Below, piece after piece: positions 7,594 to 15,321 of a stretch of DNA of 45,201 nt. The first letter of the stretch is position 1. Every line of letters begins with the position of its first letter. The stretch lies in contig JAIQGD010000044.1 in NCBI GenBank assembly GCA_020072765.1, positions 1-45,201 on the forward strand. The letters are read 5' to 3'. The stretch comes from Terriglobia bacterium (GTDB lineage Bacteria; Acidobacteriota; Terriglobia; Acidiferrales; UBA7541). The notes below the pieces were generated by a model. It made no database searches and was not told the origin of the DNA. It worked only from the letters and a program-made list of their open reading frames with translations. A program made the translations under genes and the position numbers.

Positions 7594-9573
7594 ATGCTGC
7601 CCACTCCTGAACTGGAAATCGCGCGCAACCTTCCGCCCGAGGGCTGCACCGTCGAGCAGGCTCAGCGCTACACGCGCTGGCTGGCGACGCACCACTACGA
7701 GAATTTCAATGTCGTTTCCTGGCTCCTCCCGCGCCCGCTCCATCAGCATTTCTACAACGTCTATGCCTATTGCCGCTGGTCCGACGATCTGGGCGACGAA
7801 GTCCCGGTCGCCGCTCGCGCTCTGCACCTTCTCGATGCCTGGGAGCAGGGACTCCGCCTGGTCTGGGAGCCCGGTGGTTCGCCGGCGCATCCGGTTCTGA
7901 TTGCCCTCCGGGAAACAACCCGCGCCAAGAACATTCCCATCGAGCCGTTCCGCGACCTGCTGCGCGCCTTCCGGCAGGATCAGACGGTGCATCGCTACGC
8001 CACCTGGGCCGATGTTCTCGACTACTGCGTCTATTCGGCCAATCCCGTGGGCCGGATCGTGCTCTACTTGTGCGGTTACCGCGACCAGGAGCGCCAGCGG
8101 CTCTCCGACTTCACCTGCACCGCGTTGCAACTCGCCAATTTCTGGCAGGATGTCTCGCGCGACCTCGAAAAGGGCCGCATCTACATTCCGCTGGATGCTC
8201 TCGCCGCGTACGGATTGACCGAAACGGACATTACTCAGCGCCGCTTCGATCGCCGTTACGTCGCGCTCATGAAGTGGCTGATCGAGCGCACGCGCGAGTT
8301 GTTTGCCGTGGGCCTTCCGCTGGCCGCGCGCGTGGACAAGACGCTACGGACCGACATCGAGCTGTTCAGCCGCGGCGGCCTGGCGATTCTCGACGCCGTC
8401 GAGAAGGCCGGCTACAACACGCTGGAGCATCGCCCCTCGCTGACCAAATGGACGCAAGTGACCCTGCTGGCCCGGGCCCTGGGCTCGCGCATGTGGCTCC
8501 AGGCCAGCCGCGACGAATCGGGCGCTGTCGCGCAACCCCCGCGGCCGGCGGCGCACGGCGCAGGGAGCACGGAAACCCCGGCAGTGGCGCCGGCCCAGTC
8601 CGCAAGCGCGGCTTCCGCCTCTGCGGCCAACAACGCCGAGGCCGTGCGCGCCTCCTACGCGGAATGCCACCGCATCACGCGCGCGGCGCACAGCAGCTTC
8701 TATCTCGCCTTCTACGGCCTGCCTAAGGAGAAGCGGCAAGCGCTTTGCGCGCTCTATGCGTTCATGCGCTTGGTGGACGATGTGTCGGACGAGCCAGGCG
8801 ACATCGAATCGAAGCGCCGCGGGCTGGCGCGCTGGCGCGCCCTGCTCGATGAGGCCGTGTCCGGACAGGCCCATGGCCATGCCGTTCTTCCCGCGCTGGC
8901 CGATACCATCGCGCGCTTCCGGATTCCCACTCGCTATTTTCACGACCTGATCCTGGGCGCGGAGATGGATCTGACGGTCGCGTCCTATGCCACCTTCGAG
9001 CAGTTGTCGGAATATTGTTACCGCGTGGCCGGCACGGTCGGGCTCACCTGCCTGTACGTCTTCGGCTTCCGCGATCCGCGTTCTCCGGATCTGGCCGAGC
9101 GCCTGGGGCTCGCCTTTCAGCTGACCAATATCATCCGCGACGCCGGCAGCGACTGGGCCATGGGCCGCGTCTATTTGCCGCAGGAAGATCTGCAGCGTTT
9201 CGGCGTGCGCCCGGAGGATTTGCGCGGCCCGCTGACGCCGGCGCTGCGCGATCTGCTGGCGTTCGAAGCGGATCGCGCGTGGCGGCTATATGAAGAGGGT
9301 GCGCCGCTCCTGGCGAATGTGGATGCCGACAGCCGGGCCACGCTCGCGGCCCTGACGCGCACCTACAGCAGCCTGCTGGCGCGGATTGAGGAGCACGGAT
9401 TCGACGTGTTCTCCTCGCGGATTTCGGTTTCGGCTGCCGAGAAACTTCATTATCTTTTGACCGCAGGTTTGACGGCAAAAACGCGCGGCTGGTGGAAAAG
9501 CGATGCCCTCGCAAAGCGTTCTGGTGATCGGCGGTGGTCTGGCGGGCCTCGCCTCCGCCGTCGTGCTGGCTGA
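7594..9573 (+). CDS. hpnCD: Fused HpnC-HpnD squalene synthase
   Basis: Two trans-isoprenyl diphosphate synthase domains in one 659-aa chain. In hopanoid bacteria, HpnD condenses two farnesyl diphosphates to presqualene diphosphate and HpnC converts it to hydroxysqualene, normally as separate proteins of about 280-300 aa. Domain 1 (about 1-305, HpnC-like) has the Asp motifs SDDLGDE (D64-D68) and DVSRD (D186-D190). Domain 2 (about 350-640, HpnD-like) has VDDVSDE (D395-D399) and DAGSD (D516-D520). Between them (about 306-348) is an Ala/Pro/Ser-rich linker. No stop or frame change lies between the domains, so the fusion is directly seen. The 3' end overlaps hpnE by 71 bp. Confidence 0.93.
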   Translation: MLPTPELEIARNLPPEGCTVEQAQRYTRWLATHHYENFNVVSWLLPRPLHQHFYNVYAYCRWSDDLGDEVPVAARALHLLDAWEQGLRLVWEPGGSPAHPVLIALRETTRAKNIPIEPFRDLLRAFRQDQTVHRYATWADVLDYCVYSANPVGRIVLYLCGYRDQERQRLSDFTCTALQLANFWQDVSRDLEKGRIYIPLDALAAYGLTETDITQRRFDRRYVALMKWLIERTRELFAVGLPLAARVDKTLRTDIELFSRGGLAILDAVEKAGYNTLEHRPSLTKWTQVTLLARALGSRMWLQASRDESGAVAQPPRPAAHGAGSTETPAVAPAQSASAASASAANNAEAVRASYAECHRITRAAHSSFYLAFYGLPKEKRQALCALYAFMRLVDDVSDEPGDIESKRRGLARWRALLDEAVSGQAHGHAVLPALADTIARFRIPTRYFHDLILGAEMDLTVASYATFEQLSEYCYRVAGTVGLTCLYVFGFRDPRSPDLAERLGLAFQLTNIIRDAGSDWAMGRVYLPQEDLQRFGVRPEDLRGPLTPALRDLLAFEADRAWRLYEEGAPLLANVDADSRATLAALTRTYSSLLARIEEHGFDVFSSRISVSAAEKLHYLLTAGLTAKTRGWWKSDALAKRSGDRRWSGGPRLRRRAG

Positions 9574-10984
9574 AGCCGGCCTGGAAGTCCGCGTGTTGGA
9601 GAAGCGTCCCCACCTCGGCGGGCGCGCGACCTCCTATACACTGCCCGACGGCAGTGAGGTGGACAACTGCCAGCACGTGACGCTGCGTTGCTGCACGAAC
9701 CTGGCGGATTTCTATCGTCGCGTGGGAGCCGAAGGCAAGGTCCGCTTCTACGACCGGCTCTGTTTCGTGGACCGCCACGGCCGCCGCTCGGCCATGCAGG
9801 CGTCGCTGCTTCCTCCGCCGCTGCACATGGCCATGTCGTTCGTGTCCTTTGGCGCGCTGACGCTGGCCGACAAGCACTCCATCGCGCGCGCCATGCTCGC
9901 GATTGCTCGGGCCGGCGGCGCGCCTCCGGACATCGACGGCATCTCGATGCTCGACTGGCTGCACCGGATGAAGCAGACGCCCGGCGCCATCGAGCGCCTG
10001 TGGCGCGTCGTCCTGGTGAGCGCGCTCAATGAGGAGCTCGCGCGCCTGGATGCGCGCTATGGCATCGAGGTGTTCTGGAAGGGATTTCTGGCCAACCGCA
10101 CCGGCTATCAATTGGGCATTCCTTCGGTGCCGCTGGGTGAGTTGTATGAAGGTTGCCGCGACGCGGTGATTCGCCGGGGAGGGCAAGTGCGCTTGCGCTG
10201 CGGCGTCCGCAGCATCGCCGTGCGCGAGAATCGCTTTGCGGGCGCGCTGCTGGAAGACGGCACCGAAGTCTCCGCCGACGCCTGCATCGCCGCCGTGCCG
10301 CACGACGCGCTGCTGGATATGGCCCCGGAGGAGTTGTCTGGAAGCGGCGGCCCGCTCGAAGGGTTGCGCCATATCCGGACCTCGCCCATCACCGGGGTGC
10401 ATCTGTGGTTTGACCGCACGGTGATGACCGAGCCATTCTTCGCGCTGCTGGACCACACCACGCAGTGGGTGTTCAATAAGTCGCTGCTCTATGCGCCCGT
10501 AGAGGGAAGCGGACCGGCGGAGAAGAGACGAACGGCAGCGAGCCGGGCGGAAGGCGGCAACGGGCAGTACCTCCAGTTGGTCATCAGCGCGTCGTACGAT
10601 TTGGTGCCGCGCTCGCGGCAGGAGATCATCGATCTGTGCCGCCGCGAACTGGCGGAGATCCTGCCCGCCACGCGCGAAGCCAAGCTGGAAAAGGCCACGG
10701 TCATCAAGGAAGTGAACGCGACGTTTTCTCCCGAGCCGGGTGTGGACCGCTGGCGCCCAAAACAGGAGACCGGCGTGCGCCACCTGTTTCTCGCGGGGGA
10801 TTGGACGCGCACGGGATGGCCAGCTACGATGGAAGGAGCGGTACGCAGCGGCTATCTGGCGGCCGAGGCGGCCCTGGCGGCCTTGCGGCCCGCGGAGCCG
10901 CCGCGGAAGTTCCTGCAGCCGGATCTGCCCTGCGAAGGCCTTTCGAGCTGGTGGGCGAAGCGGCGGGAAAAGGCCACGCCGTAG
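9503..10984 (+). CDS. hpnE: Hydroxysqualene dehydroxylase HpnE
   Basis: FAD-dependent amine-oxidase-fold enzyme that reduces hydroxysqualene to squalene, the last step before SHC. The dinucleotide-binding motif VIGGGLAGLASA lies at residues 8-19, followed by EKRPHLGGRATSY, and the C-terminal FAD motif reads LFLAGDWTRTGWPATMEGA. Length 493 aa is slightly long; an insertion around residues 335-350 (GPAEKRRTAASRAEGG) looks like a variable loop. It starts inside the end of hpnCD, so the two are almost certainly cotranslated. Last gene of the hopanoid block. Confidence 0.94.
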   Translation: MPSQSVLVIGGGLAGLASAVVLAEAGLEVRVLEKRPHLGGRATSYTLPDGSEVDNCQHVTLRCCTNLADFYRRVGAEGKVRFYDRLCFVDRHGRRSAMQASLLPPPLHMAMSFVSFGALTLADKHSIARAMLAIARAGGAPPDIDGISMLDWLHRMKQTPGAIERLWRVVLVSALNEELARLDARYGIEVFWKGFLANRTGYQLGIPSVPLGELYEGCRDAVIRRGGQVRLRCGVRSIAVRENRFAGALLEDGTEVSADACIAAVPHDALLDMAPEELSGSGGPLEGLRHIRTSPITGVHLWFDRTVMTEPFFALLDHTTQWVFNKSLLYAPVEGSGPAEKRRTAASRAEGGNGQYLQLVISASYDLVPRSRQEIIDLCRRELAEILPATREAKLEKATVIKEVNATFSPEPGVDRWRPKQETGVRHLFLAGDWTRTGWPATMEGAVRSGYLAAEAALAALRPAEPPRKFLQPDLPCEGLSSWWAKRREKATP

Positions 10985-11135
10985 GGAACCGGCCGGCCCT
11001 CCCATCCGTCGAACCTTCAGGACCGCGGATTGACTTCCACCAGGTTCGTCGGCGGAGTGAAGCAGTTGCCTTGGGTTCCCGATGGACCGTTCTGCAACGT
11101 ATCAGAAGAAGCCCTTTACCCGGGACGTTTGGGAG

Positions 11136-11160
11136 TATGATGTAAGCAATCCCCCAGGAG
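11136..11160 (+). promoter_or_regulatory. -10 box and ribosome binding site of the zinc-ribbon gene
   Basis: TATGAT (11136-11141) and, 13 bp on, AGGAGG (11155-11160), seven bases before the ATG at 11167. A poor -35 match (TTTACC, 11115-11120) precedes. The layout implies a leader of about 20 nt. Confidence 0.4.
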
Positions 11161-11166
11161 GTATGC

Positions 11167-11637
11167 ATGGACCGGAAGTATAAGCAAAAGGGTTACCACG
11201 ACCGCGAATCCGAGGATCGGAAGCGGGAGCGGACGCCCGAGCGCCCCAGCGAGCCGCGCCCGAAGCAGGATCTGCTCGGACCGCGCACGCCGCGGATGGT
11301 CGGGACCGTCATGCGAGCGCGCTGCTCGAATTGCGGCGCCGTGCTCGCGCCCGGGTTCGATCCGAAGACCCAGTGCCCTCGCTGCCAGTCGGAAATCCAC
11401 AGCTGCAAGCAGTGCGTTCATTTCGATACGGGCAAGCAATTTGAGTGCACCCAGCCGATTACAGAGCGGGTGGGGAAGAAAGACGCGAAGAACGAGTGCA
11501 CATTTTTTGAGCTCCGCATGACCGTCGAGAAGGATACGTCGCCCGTGTCGTATGCGACGTCGGCGACACCGACCGCGACGACCACCGCCGGGCCCAGCAA
11601 CGCGCGCAAGGCTTTCGAAGACCTCTTCAAGAAGTAG
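11167..11637 (+). CDS. Zinc-ribbon protein of unknown function
   Basis: A 156-aa soluble protein. The first 50 residues are highly charged (Lys/Arg/Glu) and likely disordered. The middle has a zinc-ribbon pair, CSNC (with ARC before it) and CPRC, followed by further cysteines in HSCKQCVHFDTGKQFECTQP and NECTFFEL. The end is Thr/Ala-rich with a final helix KAFEDLFKK. The strong AGGAGG fixes the start. I do not recognise a named family; the metal-binding pattern suggests a nucleic-acid or protein-interaction role, which is inference. It stands alone between the hopanoid genes and a MITE-like repeat. Confidence 0.8.
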   Translation: MDRKYKQKGYHDRESEDRKRERTPERPSEPRPKQDLLGPRTPRMVGTVMRARCSNCGAVLAPGFDPKTQCPRCQSEIHSCKQCVHFDTGKQFECTQPITERVGKKDAKNECTFFELRMTVEKDTSPVSYATSATPTATTTAGPSNARKAFEDLFKK

Positions 11638-11723
11638 TTTCCCTCAAAGAACCGGCGAGCCGCGCTCGCAACGCCCGGAAGATCAGCGCAGTCAGGCTGA
11701 ATCGGATGCGCCGAAGTTGTGTC

Positions 11724-11882
11724 TAGCAGAATGCGAAAAAACCCCCGAGAGCTTTGTGGGTCGCGGCTTTAGCGCGCCGTTTGCGTCCCGGACAGCAGTC
11801 GGGACCGCGACATAAGTTCCGCAAAACGAGAACGGCTTTAGCCGCCGAAGTTCCCTGAGGAGTCTTTTGCAGCACCCTGCTA
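11724..11882. mobile_element. MITE-like repeat, TA-flanked, family 2
   Basis: A 159-bp non-coding unit with imperfect terminal inverted repeats: the left end reads TAGCAGAATGC and the reverse complement of the right end reads TAGCAGGGTGC (9 of 11 match). Each end begins with TA, as expected for a TA target duplication (IS630/mariner type). Inside are GGCTTTAGC palindrome cores at two places and a longer inverted pair around GTCCCGGAC / GTCGGGAC. It lies between the zinc-ribbon stop and the DUF72 stop, so it may also act as a two-way terminator. Copy number in the genome cannot be judged here. Confidence 0.55.
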
Positions 11883-11888
11883 AATGCC

Positions 11889-12827
11889 TCACGCCTGCGG
11901 CGGTGGCAGCGGGAACAGCGTGGGCTCGGCGGACGGCTCGCTCGCAATGGTCTCCAGTTGCGCGTAGCGGTGCCGCAGCGTTTCGGGAACCTTCACCGGG
12001 GCGTGCGTGAGCATGTGAATCAGCTGCAGCGCGTTGACGATGCTCTTGCCCTCGAAGTGATTGTTGGCCACCACGAAGGTGGTCTCCGTATGCGCGGCCA
12101 CGCGGCGGATGCGCTCGGCCCACGGTTCCAGCTCCTGCTCGGAATAGAGATAGTTGTAGCGTTCGTGGCTGGCAAGTTCGGGGTCGTCGCTGAACCAGGT
12201 ATCCGCGCGGCGCCCGTGCAGGCGAACGTAGCCCCGCGCGGAGGTGGCGCGGGCGCCCGGCTGGATCGAGCGGCCGATCAGCGGCTGGTCGATGTTGCAG
12301 ATGCCGGCGCCGTGCTCGTGCAGGAATTTGTAAAACTCCGGCTGCGCCCACGACGCATGGCGGACCTCGACGACCAGAGCGTAATCGCGAAACGTTTTCA
12401 GCAGGCGTTCCAGGCGCGCCAGGTTCTCGGGCGTGTGGTGGAACGAAAAAGGGAACTGGAGCAGAACGGCGCCCAGCCGCCCCGCGCCCTGCAGCACGTC
12501 AAAGCCCCGGCGGACGGCCTCGGCGTCTTCGGCCGTCGCTCCCTCCTCGTGCGTGAATCGCTGCCACAGCTTGGCCGTGAACAAGAATCGCGGGTTCGCG
12601 GCGATGCGGCCGAGCCATTGCGTGGCCAGCCGGGGCTGGAGCGGGCTGTAAAACGACGTGTTGATCTCGATGGTGTCGAAAAACTCGGCCAGATACGCGG
12701 CCTCGTGAAAGCCCCGCGGGCGCCGCGCCGGGTAGACGATGCCGTGCCAGTCGGCGTAGGACCAGCCCGCCGGGCCAACCAGAATCCGGCCGGTTTGGGC
12801 GGGGTGGGAAGAGGTTTCGCGCGTCAT
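11889..12827 (-). CDS. DUF72 family protein (YecE-like)
   Basis: A 312-aa protein of the DUF72 TIM-barrel family. Typical segments are VGPAGWSYADWHGIVYP near the N terminus, FFDTIEINTSFYSP, PFSFHHTPENL, LVVEVRHASW, YVRLHGRR and FVVANNHFEGKSIVNALQL towards the C terminus. The family's reaction is not established. Start is the ATG at 12827; the C terminus is Pro-rich. It is convergent with the zinc-ribbon gene, separated by the MITE-like repeat, and has no obvious operon partner. Confidence 0.88.
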   Translation of the reverse strand: MTRETSSHPAQTGRILVGPAGWSYADWHGIVYPARRPRGFHEAAYLAEFFDTIEINTSFYSPLQPRLATQWLGRIAANPRFLFTAKLWQRFTHEEGATAEDAEAVRRGFDVLQGAGRLGAVLLQFPFSFHHTPENLARLERLLKTFRDYALVVEVRHASWAQPEFYKFLHEHGAGICNIDQPLIGRSIQPGARATSARGYVRLHGRRADTWFSDDPELASHERYNYLYSEQELEPWAERIRRVAAHTETTFVVANNHFEGKSIVNALQLIHMLTHAPVKVPETLRHRYAQLETIASEPSAEPTLFPLPPPQA

Positions 12828-12960
12828 CAGCGGCTTCTCTCGGCCTTCCTAGGCAGCGTAGGGTGTATTTCGCCCGGTGTCAATTCGCGCGGGTTGGGCG
12901 GTCCGCGCGGCGTATGGGTGACGACGAGGGCGGGTGTTCGAAAATGTTACTAGGAGGGGC

Positions 12961-12990
12961 TTGCAACTGCCCGCCCGACGGCGCTATCCT
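12961..12990 (+). promoter_or_regulatory. Candidate promoter of the hibernation factor gene
   Basis: TTGCAA (12961-12966), an 18-bp spacer and TATCCT (12985-12990), giving a leader of about 55 nt before the ATG at 13053. Four of six matches in each hexamer; low certainty. Confidence 0.3.
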
Positions 12991-13052
12991 GAGCCCACTT
13001 TCCATGCCAAGGCTTCTCCAGGTTGTCGATCCGGTTGTCACAAGGTGCCCAA

Positions 13053-13421
13053 ATGAAAATCACCTACAGCCATATCGATGTACAGGTTCGCGAAGCGGTC
13101 GAGGATGAAGTTGCCCATCAGGTTGAAAAGCTGAATCGTCTGCTGCAGCAATACGACGGCGATTCGGTCCAGCTCCACGGCTCCCTGGAAAAAACGCCCC
13201 GGCGGGAGGAGTTTTGCCTCTCCCTGAAACTCACCCTGCCCAACGGCGTGCTCCACGCCACCGGCCGGGCCGCCGACGTGCGCAACAGCGCCAAGGCGGC
13301 GTTCGCCGAAATCGAAGTGCAGGTGAAAAAACACCAGCACAAGATGCGCAAGGACCACGTCTGGAAACGCCGGCGCGCCCGCGGCATGTTCAAGCCGGGC
13401 GAAATGCTGCTCGCCGATTGA
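13053..13421 (+). CDS. hpf: Ribosome hibernation-promoting factor (HPF/RaiA, short form)
   Basis: Binds the decoding region of the 30S subunit and inactivates or dimerises ribosomes in stationary phase. The 122-aa sequence covers the whole S30AE fold: MKITYSHIDV, EDEVAHQVEKLNRLL, then PNGVLHATGRAADVRNSAKAAFAEIEVQVKKHQHKMR, with a basic end KRRRARG. It has no long-form C-terminal dimerisation domain. The ATG at 13053 is preceded by AAGGTG, while the frame upstream (to TTG 13023) adds residues outside the fold. It is the last host gene left of the integrated element. Confidence 0.9.
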   Translation: MKITYSHIDVQVREAVEDEVAHQVEKLNRLLQQYDGDSVQLHGSLEKTPRREEFCLSLKLTLPNGVLHATGRAADVRNSAKAAFAEIEVQVKKHQHKMRKDHVWKRRRARGMFKPGEMLLAD

Positions 13422-13598
13422 ACCACCCTTGAAAATGGAGCCGGCCCGCGGCCGGTCCGCGGCGCCTCCCGCGCTGGTTGCTCGTTTCGCGCGCGCACGC
13501 TAGAATCAACGGACGCGAAAAATAGACGCGGAATCGTTCGTGCCAGTCTGCCAAGCCCGCTACTTCGGGCGCCGCAACAGCACGCGCCTCCACGCCTC
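13422..13598. other. Host region upstream of the interrupted tRNA-Lys
   Basis: 177 bp without a gene. It holds a very GC-rich stretch after the hpf stop (possible hairpin of GGCCCGCGGCC type), the candidate tRNA promoter at 13478-13506, and a small hairpin GCCCGCTACTTCGGGC near 13554. Nothing else is recognised. Confidence 0.5.
13478..13506 (+). promoter_or_regulatory. Probable original promoter of tRNA-Lys, now stranded
   Basis: TTGCTC (13478-13483), exactly 17 bp, then TAGAAT (13501-13506). It points at the truncated tRNA copy at 13599, with a leader of about 85 nt. Before integration this sequence would have stood in front of the complete tRNA gene. Confidence 0.45.
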
Positions 13599-13638
13599 AG
13601 GGGCGTAGCTCAGTGGTAGAGCAGCGGCCTTTTAAGCC
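13599..13638 (+). repeat. attL: 40-bp 5' fragment of tRNA-Lys(UUU)
   Basis: Perfect 40-bp copy of the first 40 bases of the tRNA gene at 19785: acceptor strand, D arm, anticodon loop CTTTTAA and part of the anticodon 3' stem. After AAGCC it departs into element sequence, so no T arm or acceptor 3' strand follows and this copy cannot make a tRNA. The repeat marks the left end of the integrated element. Confidence 0.92.
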
Positions 13639-13887
13639 AACTTGAGCGCCCCGCAACGCAACGCACCAAAACGCAGCACAGCGAAAACAGCCCTTGTGTA
13701 TAGGCCTTTGGTGAGTTTTCATCGCGCAGTGCCGCGCACCGTGGCGAAGCAAAACGAAAAGCCAACCGACACCACTACCGACACCAACGTGGCGCGTTAC
13801 AGGGCGTTTTGGGTAAGCTGAGGCTTGTCACGCCGGTAAGACCGCCCTACGGGCTTCCTGTGCGTGAAAAGGGGCAATCGCCGCGCA
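13639..13887. other. Left-end non-coding region of the element
   Basis: About 250 bp between attL and the first gene. It contains one copy of a 22-bp repeat also present near attR (candidate integrase arm site) and a GCCCTACGGGC hairpin around 13845 that could end the leftward operon. A short open frame across the repeat reads like the tail of the integrase (PTDTTTDT), so a gene remnant is also possible. Confidence 0.5.
13764..13785 (+). repeat. Left copy of 22-bp repeat (candidate integrase arm sites)
   Basis: Two copies of the nonamer ACCGACACC separated by ACT, identical over 22 bp to 19685-19706. It lies 126 bp inside the left core repeat. Paired short direct repeats flanking the core are typical of arm-type sites of tyrosine integrases. 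Confidence 0.6.
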
Positions 13888-14544
13888 TCACTGTTGCGGT
13901 TGCGCGGTGCGCGGAATGAACGTGAAGGCGTTACGTTCCACTTTCTTGACTTTGCATTTTCCCCAATCTATGTCCTTGGGTCCAAAGTCCTCGGATTCGC
14001 CCACGATGCGCTCCAAGGATACAGTGCTCAGTATTGCATGGGTTTTGAGCGAGCAGGTTTTGTTCTTGCGGAACATTTGCTGTTCGGAAAAACGAGAAAC
14101 ATTCAAATAATCGAGGCAGTCCCAGATTCCGGGAGATGTTCCTGGGGCGCATTCCATACTGCCCGACCAATTTGCGCCAGGCGGCACGATTCTAAAGATG
14201 TAGATGTGATCGTCGGACATGCGGACATGGTAGGAGTTGCCCGATTTGACGCTTACCCAGGCATCATGCGAAGACAACTCGGCAGTGAAGCGATCCACAT
14301 CGCGACGCATAGCCTCGGCTGCGGCTCGATTGCGCTCCGCAATGAGCATCGCCACTTGGGGAGTCACTAGTGGCGTCTGGGGAGTTGGCGGCGGTACGTA
14401 GAGTGGCGCAAAGGGAGGCGCGGTTTGCGTCGTGGACTGGCAACTGATTTGATTCCCAATCACCGTACAATTGGTATTGGTGGTTTGAGCCTTCGCGGGG
14501 GCGATGACGACCAGAAGCGCGAAAATGAACACGATATGTTTCAT
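13888..14544 (-). CDS. Secreted protein of unknown function (element cargo)
   Basis: A 218-aa protein from the ATG at 14544, preceded by a good GGAGG (complement of 14550-14554). It opens with a classical signal peptide, MKHIVFIFALLVVIAPAKA, probably cleaved at AKA|Q. After a short Thr/Asn/Cys stretch and a Pro-rich linker (PPFAPLYVPPPTPQTP) comes a mixed domain with conserved-looking cysteines (MECAPG, WDCLDYL, KTCSLKT, GKCKVKK). I do not recognise the family. It is the last gene of the leftward operon and looks like cargo rather than replication machinery. A start 16 codons upstream is possible but would bury the signal peptide. Confidence 0.7.
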   Translation of the reverse strand: MKHIVFIFALLVVIAPAKAQTTNTNCTVIGNQISCQSTTQTAPPFAPLYVPPPTPQTPLVTPQVAMLIAERNRAAAEAMRRDVDRFTAELSSHDAWVSVKSGNSYHVRMSDDHIYIFRIVPPGANWSGSMECAPGTSPGIWDCLDYLNVSRFSEQQMFRKNKTCSLKTHAILSTVSLERIVGESEDFGPKDIDWGKCKVKKVERNAFTFIPRTAQPQQ

Positions 14545-14621
14545 GGCGTCCTCCGTCGAGGCCATTCTCCTACCCCGATGAGCGCAAGGCAAGAACTACG
14601 CTTCCTTCTCCGCCAGTTCCC

Positions 14622-14954
14622 TCAACCGCCGCATGTCGCTGCTTCTCCGCTGTTCTCAGCGAGTGAATGTTCACTGTTTTGAGAGGCCCTCTCACTGGAT
14701 TCGCTTCCAACATTAGCTTTTGTTGATAGTCCCAACTTGATTCCCACATAGAAAAGTTCCGCCTTGGCCCGTGCTTCGCGCTCGATCAACTGCGCCGCTT
14801 CCTTCGGGAGCCTCTTGAGTATCCCTTTCAGCGTGGTGGGTTTGCGGCCCGCGCCTTCGCGTCTCCCGCCGTGGTTCGTCCATGCACACTCGTCCAGGGG
14901 GAGCTTCCTGGCGCGTCTCATTCGCTCGCAATTCAAACAAACGTCGTTTTCCAT
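14622..14954 (-). CDS. Small basic protein with GGxREGAGRKP motif
   Basis: About 110 aa from the ATG at 14954, which has GAGG eight bases upstream; an ATG at 14978 adds eight residues without a clear ribosome site. The N terminus has CLNC and a third Cys (DEC), followed by NHGGRREGAGRKPTT, a glycine/basic motif common in small phage and plasmid DNA-binding proteins. A helical region (LKRLPKEAAQLIEREARAKAELF) and a Ser-rich tail follow. Function unknown; a DNA-packaging or regulatory role is only a guess from the motif. It lies about 70 bp beyond the TubC-N-like gene in the same direction. Confidence 0.6.
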   Translation of the reverse strand: MENDVCLNCERMRRARKLPLDECAWTNHGGRREGAGRKPTTLKGILKRLPKEAAQLIEREARAKAELFYVGIKLGLSTKANVGSESSERASQNSEHSLAENSGEAATCGG

Positions 14955-15024
14955 CTTTCTTGCCTCAAACTGCCCCATCCGATGCTCGAAATGCCTGTTT
15001 CGTTCCTGTTAGCAGGCATTCCGC

Positions 15025-15321
15025 TCATTGCGGTCTGCCTTTCCCTTCCAGCCACGCCCGCCAGCGCAGGAAAGCCTCGCCACAGCGGGGCGGGTGAATC
15101 TTCCGGCCCTCTCCCACGTCGTAGCATCCGGCGCAATAGGGCGAGCCGCAGGGGGCCAGTTCCCGAAGAGCGGCAATCACTTCCTCGCGGCGGGCGCGTA
15201 GTTGCTCGACAAGTCGAGGCGCGTCAGGGATGCGGGGTAGCCGGAAGTGGATGCGTTCCCCGCGAAGGGTAAGCTCCCCGCCTATCTCCCTCACGCTGGC
15301 AATCAACTCCTGGGTGTTCAT
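15025..15321 (-). CDS. Small TubC-N-like protein with cysteine-rich tail
   Basis: A 98-aa protein. The first 55 residues (TQELIASVREIGGELTLRG...) have the spacing of the TubC N-terminal docking-domain family, often found next to primase/helicase genes of mobile elements. The second half has a zinc-finger-like cluster, CGSPYCAGCYDV followed by HPPRC. Its ATG overlaps the stop of the DUF3631 gene (ATGA at 15318-15321), so it is translationally coupled. Role unknown; coupling suggests it acts with the replication proteins. The family match is from memory and should be checked by profile search. Confidence 0.65.
   Translation of the reverse strand: MNTQELIASVREIGGELTLRGERIHFRLPRIPDAPRLVEQLRARREEVIAALRELAPCGSPYCAGCYDVGEGRKIHPPRCGEAFLRWRAWLEGKGRPQ

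Noticed and set aside
9503-9573. 71-bp overlap of hpnCD and hpnE as a sign of a frameshift
   Set aside because: Both proteins are complete at this point: the HpnD domain ends before the overlap and HpnE starts with its Rossmann motif, so it is an ordinary overlap with a non-conserved tail.
13599-13638. Second tRNA-Lys gene
   Set aside because: Only the first 40 bases are present; no T arm or acceptor 3' strand follows.
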